Origin: Shewanella subflava
Lineage (GTDB): Bacteria; Pseudomonadota; Gammaproteobacteria; Enterobacterales; Shewanellaceae
Direction: 5' to 3'
DNA: 64,000 nt
Assembly (NCBI RefSeq): GCF_025971955.1
Contig: NZ_JAPDMX010000024.1
Coordinates: forward strand, 1-64,000
Shown here: positions 59,699 through 64,000 of the stretch, in pieces
Numbering within the stretch: position 1 is the first letter of the stretch
How the letters are laid out: the number at the start of each line of letters is the position of its first letter
Position numbers and translations under genes: made by a program
Notes under the pieces: generated by a model
What the model was told of the DNA's origin: nothing
Seen by the model: the letters and a program-made list of their open reading frames with translations, nothing else
Database searches by the model: none

Positions 59699-59727
59699 TT
59701 GATCTTGTGTAGCCAATCGTGTATAAA
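59699..59727 (+). promoter_or_regulatory. Promoter of rpmB-rpmG
   Basis: -35 TTGATC (59699-59704) and -10 TATAAA (59722-59727) are 17 bp apart. A GC-rich stretch (GCGCCCTC) follows the -10, the discriminator typical of stringently controlled ribosomal promoters. The leader is about 80 bases long. Confidence 0.65.
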
Positions 59728-59812
59728 ATGCGCCCTCTTTGTGCCTCGGGCGACGGCCATACGAGGCACATTAATGCTCGAGCGTTAAAAATTTGTTTTG
59801 GAGAAGATTGAC

Positions 59813-60049
59813 ATGTCAAGAGTATGCCAAGTAACTGGCAAAAAGCCTATGGTTGGTAACAACCGTTCGCATGCTAAAAACGCGACTCGTCGTCGTTTTT
59901 TACCTAACCTACAAAACCACCGTTTTTGGTTAGAAGAAGAAAAGCGTTTCGTACAATTACGTGTATCTACTAAAGGTATCCGTATTATCGACAAGAAAGG
60001 TATTGAAGTTGTTGTTGCTGAACTTCGTGCCCGTGGCGAGAAGGTATAA
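59813..60049 (+). CDS. rpmB: 50S ribosomal protein L28
   Basis: The 78-residue protein begins [20 protein letters not shown] and continues [20 protein letters not shown], which identifies L28. The ATG at 59813 has GGAGAAG eight bases upstream; an in-frame ATG five codons earlier lies over the ribosome site. It is co-transcribed with rpmG. Confidence 0.98.
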   Translation: MSRVCQVTGKKPMVGNNRSHAKNATRRRFLPNLQNHRFWLEEEKRFVQLRVSTKGIRIIDKKGIEVVVAELRARGEKV

Positions 60050-60055
60050 TAGAAA

Positions 60056-60229
60056 ATGGCTAAATCTAAAGGTAATCGCGAGAAGATCAAATTAGTATCT
60101 ACTGCTAAAACTGGTCACTTCTACACTACTGAAAAGAACAAGCGTAACATGCCTGAGAAAATGGAAATCAAGAAATTTGATCCAGTTATTCGTCAGCACG
60201 TTATCTACAAAGAAGCTAAAATCAAGTAA
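60056..60229 (+). CDS. rpmG: 50S ribosomal protein L33
   Basis: This 57-residue protein reads [20 protein letters not shown] and ends [17 protein letters not shown], matching L33. It lacks the CxxC zinc pairs of the alternative form. It starts 6 bases after the rpmB stop with no strong ribosome site of its own, so translation is probably coupled to rpmB. Confidence 0.97.
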   Translation: MAKSKGNREKIKLVSTAKTGHFYTTEKNKRNMPEKMEIKKFDPVIRQHVIYKEAKIK

Positions 60230-60245
60230 TTGATTTTTGACTCTT

Positions 60246-60274
60246 AAAAAAGCCCCTTATTAGGGGCTTTTTTT
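60246..60274 (+). terminator. Terminator of rpmB-rpmG
   Basis: AAAAAAGCCCC-TTATTA-GGGGCTTTTTTT, 16 bases after the rpmG stop. Confidence 0.93.
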
Positions 60275-60374
60275 ATGCTTGAAGAAAAGTAAGCTATACT
60301 TGAATATTACTGATGATAACTTTTTGGCTGTCATGAAGTTTTTACAGCGGTTATACATTTTTTATTTTATCCAT

Positions 60375-60413
60375 AATGAAAATAAATGCTTTAATAGTGA
60401 ATTAAGATGCAAT
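60375..60413 (+). promoter_or_regulatory. Pair of ARG boxes (ArgR operator) upstream of argA
   Basis: Two ArgR-like boxes lie 21 bp apart: TGAAA-ATAA-ATGCT (60377-60390) and TGAAT-TAAG-ATGCA (60398-60411), compared with TGAAT-N4-ATTCA. The second matches at nine of ten defined positions, and the 3-bp gap between 18-bp boxes is that of functional tandem operators. It lies about 80-115 bases upstream of argA. Confidence 0.6.
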
Positions 60414-60489
60414 AGCATTGCGTAAAATGTGATGGTTGGGTGGATTGAATCATCGTTGTTAAATTGACTAAATGTAAAGAGAGGTGATT

Positions 60490-61815
60490 TTGTCCGTGAG
60501 AACTACAGAACTGGTTGATGGATTTCGTCATTCTGCACCTTATGTTAATGCCCATCGTGGTAAAACATTTGTTGTAATGTTAGGCGGTGAGGCACTCGCG
60601 AATAATCATTTTCGCGGCATTTTAAATGATGTGGCTTTGTTGCATTCTCTTGGAATTAAAATCGTTCTTGTATATGGCGCCAGGCCGCAGATTGATGCGG
60701 GCTTAAAGGCTGCAGGGATAGAGCCGGCATACCATAATGGAATTCGTATTACTGATGAAGACACATTAAAAGTCATTAAGCAGGTTGCGGGTGCGACTCA
60801 ATTTGATATTACCGCGCGTCTATCAATGAGCCTTGGTAATACCCCAATGCAAAATGCGCAAATTAACTTAGTCTGCGGTAACTTTGTTATCGCGCAGCCT
60901 TTAGGGGTTGATGATGGGGTGGATTTTTGCTTAAGCGGTAAAGTCCGCCGTATTGATAGTCAGGGTTTAAGGCGTCAGCTGGATAATAATTGTATTGTAT
61001 TAATGGGCCCGATTGGGGCATCTGTTACTGGTGAAAGTTTTAACCTTACTGCTGAAGAAGTGGCGACTCAGGTCGCGGTTAAATTAAAGGCCGATAAAAT
61101 TATCGGTTTTAGTGAGACTAATGGTTTATCGGATGAAAACGGTAATGCAATTGCTGAACTCATGCCAAATCAAGCGATAGAACATTTAGCGAAAATGGAA
61201 CAAGATGGCTCAGCTTGTACTGGCACTACTGCGTTCGTCAAAGCCAGTATTGATGCTTGTCGTAATGGCGTGCCACGTTGTCATTTAGTCAGTTATTTAG
61301 ATGATGGTGCCTTGTTACAAGAGTTATTCTCCCGAGAAGGTATCGGTACCCAAATTGTTACCGAAAGTGCTGAGCGATTACGCCGTGCGACAATCAGTGA
61401 TATCGGCGGGGTACTAAACCTGATCCGCCCATTGGAAGAACAAGGTATTTTGGTAAGACGTTCTCGCGAGCAATTAGAGATGGAAATCGAGCAGTTTATG
61501 CTGATCGAACGTGACAACTTAGTTATTGGTTGTGCCGCGTTATACCCGTTTGAAGAAGACAATGCCGGTGAGTTTGCTTGTTTAGTGGTGCATCCTGATT
61601 ACCGTGACGCCGACCGAGGCAGTGTGCTATTAAACAACATTATCGGTCAGGCAAGAGTACGTGGTTACTCACGCTTATTTGCACTCACAACACGCAGTAT
61701 TCACTGGTTTTTAGAGCATGGCTTTAATATTGTCGAAGTGGAAGCGTTACCAAATAAGAAAAAGCAATTATATAATTATCAACGTCGCTCAAAAATTTTA
61801 GCCCTTGATTTATAA
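60490..61815 (+). CDS. argA: N-acetylglutamate synthase
   Basis: ArgA acetylates glutamate with acetyl-CoA, the committed first step of arginine synthesis. The 441-residue protein has an amino acid kinase-like domain that binds arginine (about 1-290; [15 protein letters not shown]) and a C-terminal GNAT acetyltransferase domain (about 295-441; [11 protein letters not shown] and [14 protein letters not shown]). No ATG is available; TTG at 60490 has GAGG at the right distance, while GTG at 60484 and 60496 are alternatives. It supplies the pathway encoded at 5-12 kb. Confidence 0.94.
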   Translation: MSVRTTELVDGFRHSAPYVNAHRGKTFVVMLGGEALANNHFRGILNDVALLHSLGIKIVLVYGARPQIDAGLKAAGIEPAYHNGIRITDEDTLKVIKQVAGATQFDITARLSMSLGNTPMQNAQINLVCGNFVIAQPLGVDDGVDFCLSGKVRRIDSQGLRRQLDNNCIVLMGPIGASVTGESFNLTAEEVATQVAVKLKADKIIGFSETNGLSDENGNAIAELMPNQAIEHLAKMEQDGSACTGTTAFVKASIDACRNGVPRCHLVSYLDDGALLQELFSREGIGTQIVTESAERLRRATISDIGGVLNLIRPLEEQGILVRRSREQLEMEIEQFMLIERDNLVIGCAALYPFEEDNAGEFACLVVHPDYRDADRGSVLLNNIIGQARVRGYSRLFALTTRSIHWFLEHGFNIVEVEALPNKKKQLYNYQRRSKILALDL

Positions 61816-61830
61816 TTAATTTTCAATATA

Positions 61831-61858
61831 AAAAATGCCGGATTGCCCGGCATTTTTT
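61831..61858 (+). terminator. Terminator of argA
   Basis: AAAATGCCGG and CCGGCATTTT enclose a short ATTGC loop and end in six T residues, 16 bases after the argA stop. Confidence 0.9.
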
Positions 61859-62045
61859 ATATCTTCAATTCCATCATTACCGCGAGTGATTAAGATTTTT
61901 TCAATATTTCATATCGCTTAAGATGATCCATGTATTGGGTCAATCAAGCGATGATTTTAAACCTAATGGTTGGTTTATATTTTGCGATTTGATAGCCTTT
62001 ATTGGCCTCGTCAATGTTGACTCCATAACCCACGGAATGTTTAGC

Positions 62046-62579
62046 ATGCATAGCATTACCTTAAGCGCCATCGATACTTCAGCACTATATAGTTTAATCG
62101 GCTTACTTGTTGGTTTGGTCGTTATAGCAGGGATAATATTGATGAAACCTATGCCAAATACGGCCAAATATGCCGCCATGGGGATATTGCTGGCGGTGTT
62201 CAGTATCTTTAGCGTGGCATTATATCAATCTTATACCAGCCATCTGATATGGGATGATAAAACCGTTTCGTTAAATATCCCGTTATATGCTCAAACATTC
62301 GACTCTGAGGATATTGATTGGCAAGGGGCATATATCACAGATTTAACGACTCAGACAGAACTCAAGCCTAAATGGCGCACCAATGGCTTAGGTTTACCGG
62401 GTTACAGTTTGGGATGGTTTACATTACAGGATAAGCGCAGGGCGTTATTGTCTGTCGTTGGGGCTAAACAGGGCTCGCAGCGGGTAATTATCATACCCAC
62501 GCACAAAAATTACTTGATGATGCTCAGTGTGGAGCAACCAGAACGCGCATTGGCTTTACTCCACTCAAAAAATCACTAG
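62046..62579 (+). CDS. Membrane protein with a bacterial PH domain
   Basis: From the ATG at 62046 the protein has 177 residues: two membrane segments (ALYSLIGLLVGLVVIAGIILM and YAAMGILLAVFSIFSVALY) and then a soluble domain. The motif TNGLGLPGYSLGWFTLQDKRRA matches the core of a bacterial pleckstrin-homology domain (bPH_5 type). The function is unknown. The frame opens 41 codons earlier at 61923, but that stretch does not look like protein sequence; starts at 62037 and 62046 are both possible. It converges on rarD. Confidence 0.7.
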   Translation: MHSITLSAIDTSALYSLIGLLVGLVVIAGIILMKPMPNTAKYAAMGILLAVFSIFSVALYQSYTSHLIWDDKTVSLNIPLYAQTFDSEDIDWQGAYITDLTTQTELKPKWRTNGLGLPGYSLGWFTLQDKRRALLSVVGAKQGSQRVIIIPTHKNYLMMLSVEQPERALALLHSKNH

Positions 62580-62589
62580 TCACACTCGG

Positions 62590-63492
62590 TTATCCGTGGG
62601 TTACTTGGCGACGTTTTTGATGTTGAGTAAGCATATCGCCAACGAAAACTAACAGTGCTAGCCAAATAAATCCGAAGGTGATGCCTTTTTCCATATCAAA
62701 GGGTTCATTAAATAGCTTTACCGCTAAAATGAACATAATACTTGGGCCTATGTATTGGAAGAAGCCTAAAATTGAAAAGGGGATTCGTACCGCTGCACCA
62801 GCAAAACACAATAACGGAATAGTCGTGACAATACCTGCAGCGATAAGGGTTAAATTCAAATTCAGACTATTTATTAACATGCTAGTAGCGGATGAGTCTA
62901 TTGTCAGCAGTAAATATCCTAACGCGACGGGTAAGAGCAATGCGGTTTCAACCAGTAATCCGGTTTTTGCATCCACGTTGACCTTTTTACGTAATAAGCC
63001 ATAAAAGCCAAAACTGGCTGCTAGGGCTAATGATACCATTGGGATTGAGCCGAATGAGATGAGCTGCAACAAGACGCCCATAAAAGCCAAAGTGACGGCT
63101 ACCCATTGCATTTTTCGTAATCTTTCACCCAGAAATACCATCCCCAACAACACATTAAACAGGGGGTTTATGAAGTATCCTAAACTTGCATCCAGCATGT
63201 GATCGTTGTTAATCGCCCAGATAAAAATCAACCAATTCGCAGCGATTAGTATTGATGTAACAATTAACACACCGACCTGTTTGGGGTGTTTTAATACCTG
63301 ATGTAAGCGTCCAAATCCGCCAATAAATTGCATTAATACAATCATAAACACGAATGACCAAATCACGCGATGCATTAAAATTTCCAGCGGCGAAACTTGA
63401 GTGAGCAGTTTGAAATAAAGTGGTGCAATACCCCAAATAACATAGGCGCACACAGCAAGGAGAACGCCTTTACGGTATTCTAAATCAGGCAT
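62590..63492 (-). CDS. rarD: RarD-family EamA transporter
   Basis: The 300-residue protein has about ten membrane segments and begins with the RarD signature KGVLLAVCAYVIWGIAPLYFKLL, followed by HRVIWSFVFM. RarD was named for a proposed chloramphenicol resistance role; its substrate is not known. It lies 116 bases after the thioesterase gene, the same pairing (yigI-rarD) as in E. coli. Confidence 0.93.
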   Translation of the reverse strand: MPDLEYRKGVLLAVCAYVIWGIAPLYFKLLTQVSPLEILMHRVIWSFVFMIVLMQFIGGFGRLHQVLKHPKQVGVLIVTSILIAANWLIFIWAINNDHMLDASLGYFINPLFNVLLGMVFLGERLRKMQWVAVTLAFMGVLLQLISFGSIPMVSLALAASFGFYGLLRKKVNVDAKTGLLVETALLLPVALGYLLLTIDSSATSMLINSLNLNLTLIAAGIVTTIPLLCFAGAAVRIPFSILGFFQYIGPSIMFILAVKLFNEPFDMEKGITFGFIWLALLVFVGDMLTQHQKRRQVTHG

Positions 63493-63608
63493 AAAGGATC
63501 ACAGGAGTTATCAGGCAAATGGACTGGGGATTGTAGGCCTCATCGATGAGCGACTCAAGTAAACTGAGATAACTTGTTTCATTTTCGGTGTAAAGAAATG
63601 TGCTGACA

Positions 63609-64000
63609 TTATCCCACCATGTATGTGCCAGTGCCAAACGCGATATGCGTGCCTTGCTCATTGTGTAATTCCATGCGGCAAACTGAGACACGATTACCTG
63701 AACGAATAACGCTTCCCGTACCTGTGAAGGTTTGGCCTCTACCTGGGCGCAGATAATCAATACGCATGTCGATTGTGCTTAAGGTTGTTAATCGCTGCTG
63801 TAGCTCCTCGATATTCCAATCATCTCGGCTGGCGACCAATCCAGCAAACACCGTTAAACCACCGACCACATCCAGTATGGTTGCGGCGACACCGCCGTGA
63901 AGAATATTTTGATGTATATTGCCGATCAACTCAGGCTTCATCTTGACCACGACTTCAACGCCTTCAATGTCATAGCGTGTTATCGATAATCCTAACAGGT
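63609..64000 (-). CDS. YigI/PaaI-like thioesterase, 5' end outside the window
   Basis: The frame is open to base 64000, giving about 129 visible residues, so the start is outside the window. It has the hotdog-fold thioesterase pattern: NILHGGVAATILDVVGG (active-site region), then IDMRIDYLRPGRGQTFTGTG and FGTGTYMVG at the end. Related proteins hydrolyse acyl-CoA. The neighbour rarD supports YigI orthology. Only the first internal ATG at 63950 would give 113 residues, but sequence upstream still looks coding (TRYDIEGVEVVVKMKPE). Confidence 0.85.
   Translation of the reverse strand, partial: LLGLSITRYDIEGVEVVVKMKPELIGNIHQNILHGGVAATILDVVGGLTVFAGLVASRDDWNIEELQQRLTTLSTIDMRIDYLRPGRGQTFTGTGSVIRSGNRVSVCRMELHNEQGTHIAFGTGTYMVG

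Noticed and set aside
61923..62045. N-terminal extension of the PH-domain protein
   Set aside because: The sequence has no family-like character, and the first membrane segment of the real protein begins after 62046.
63485..63760. A 91-codon frame between rarD and the thioesterase
   Set aside because: It overlaps the end of the thioesterase in another frame and has no recognisable features.

Overview
The window is a stretch of chromosome from a gammaproteobacterium, almost certainly a Shewanella. The main evidence is a tetraheme quinol dehydrogenase that matches CymA over its whole length, a caa3-type cytochrome oxidase operon with its assembly genes, a separate argA, and gene blocks (ftsYEX-rpoH, rph-pyrE, slmA-dut-coaBC-radC-rpmBG) in the usual enteric/Shewanella order. 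The DNA is moderately AT-rich. The genus call comes from protein recognition, not from a database search.

Layout. 1-5 kb: tRNA-Asp, cinA, a YceB-like lipoprotein and ppc. 5-12 kb: divergent argE and argCBFGH, which make arginine from acetylated intermediates; a pair of ArgR-box-like sites lies between them and a second pair precedes argA at 60.4 kb. 12-22 kb: a more accessory stretch with a chemoreceptor, an MFS transporter, a sulfotransferase-fold protein, the remnant of a Fic-family gene, a 1051-residue phospholipase-D/helicase/DUF3427 protein, an FKBP isomerase and a MATE exporter. 22-30 kb: a chemotaxis operon read leftwards (STAS protein, cheY, cheA, cheW, a PAS-containing receptor, cheR, cheB).

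30-39 kb: the aa3/caa3 oxidase operon, also leftwards. It encodes subunits II, I and III plus CtaG, SURF1, heme A synthase, heme O synthase, SCO1 and a small membrane protein. A DUF2909 gene on the opposite strand overlaps the 5' end of the SURF1 gene. Subunit II carries two tandem cytochrome c domains. 39-45 kb: lexA-sulA with two SOS boxes, plsB with an aromatic amino acid permease, and cymA behind a long structured leader. 45-51 kb: a 161-bp MITE-like element, a DUF1145 gene with rsmD, then ftsY-ftsE-ftsX and rpoH. FtsY contains thirteen 12-residue repeats.

51-60 kb: yicC, rph-pyrE, folE, an S9 peptidase, slmA, dut, coaBC, radC and rpmB-rpmG. 60-64 kb: argA, a PH-domain membrane protein, rarD and a YigI-like thioesterase that runs off the window.

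Most of the window is core genome. The strongest candidates for something not yet described are the lone PLD-helicase-DUF3427 protein beside the Fic remnant, the overlapping SURF1/DUF2909 5' ends, the FtsY repeat array, and the structured region upstream of cymA. No CRISPR array, complete insertion sequence, prophage or rRNA gene was seen.
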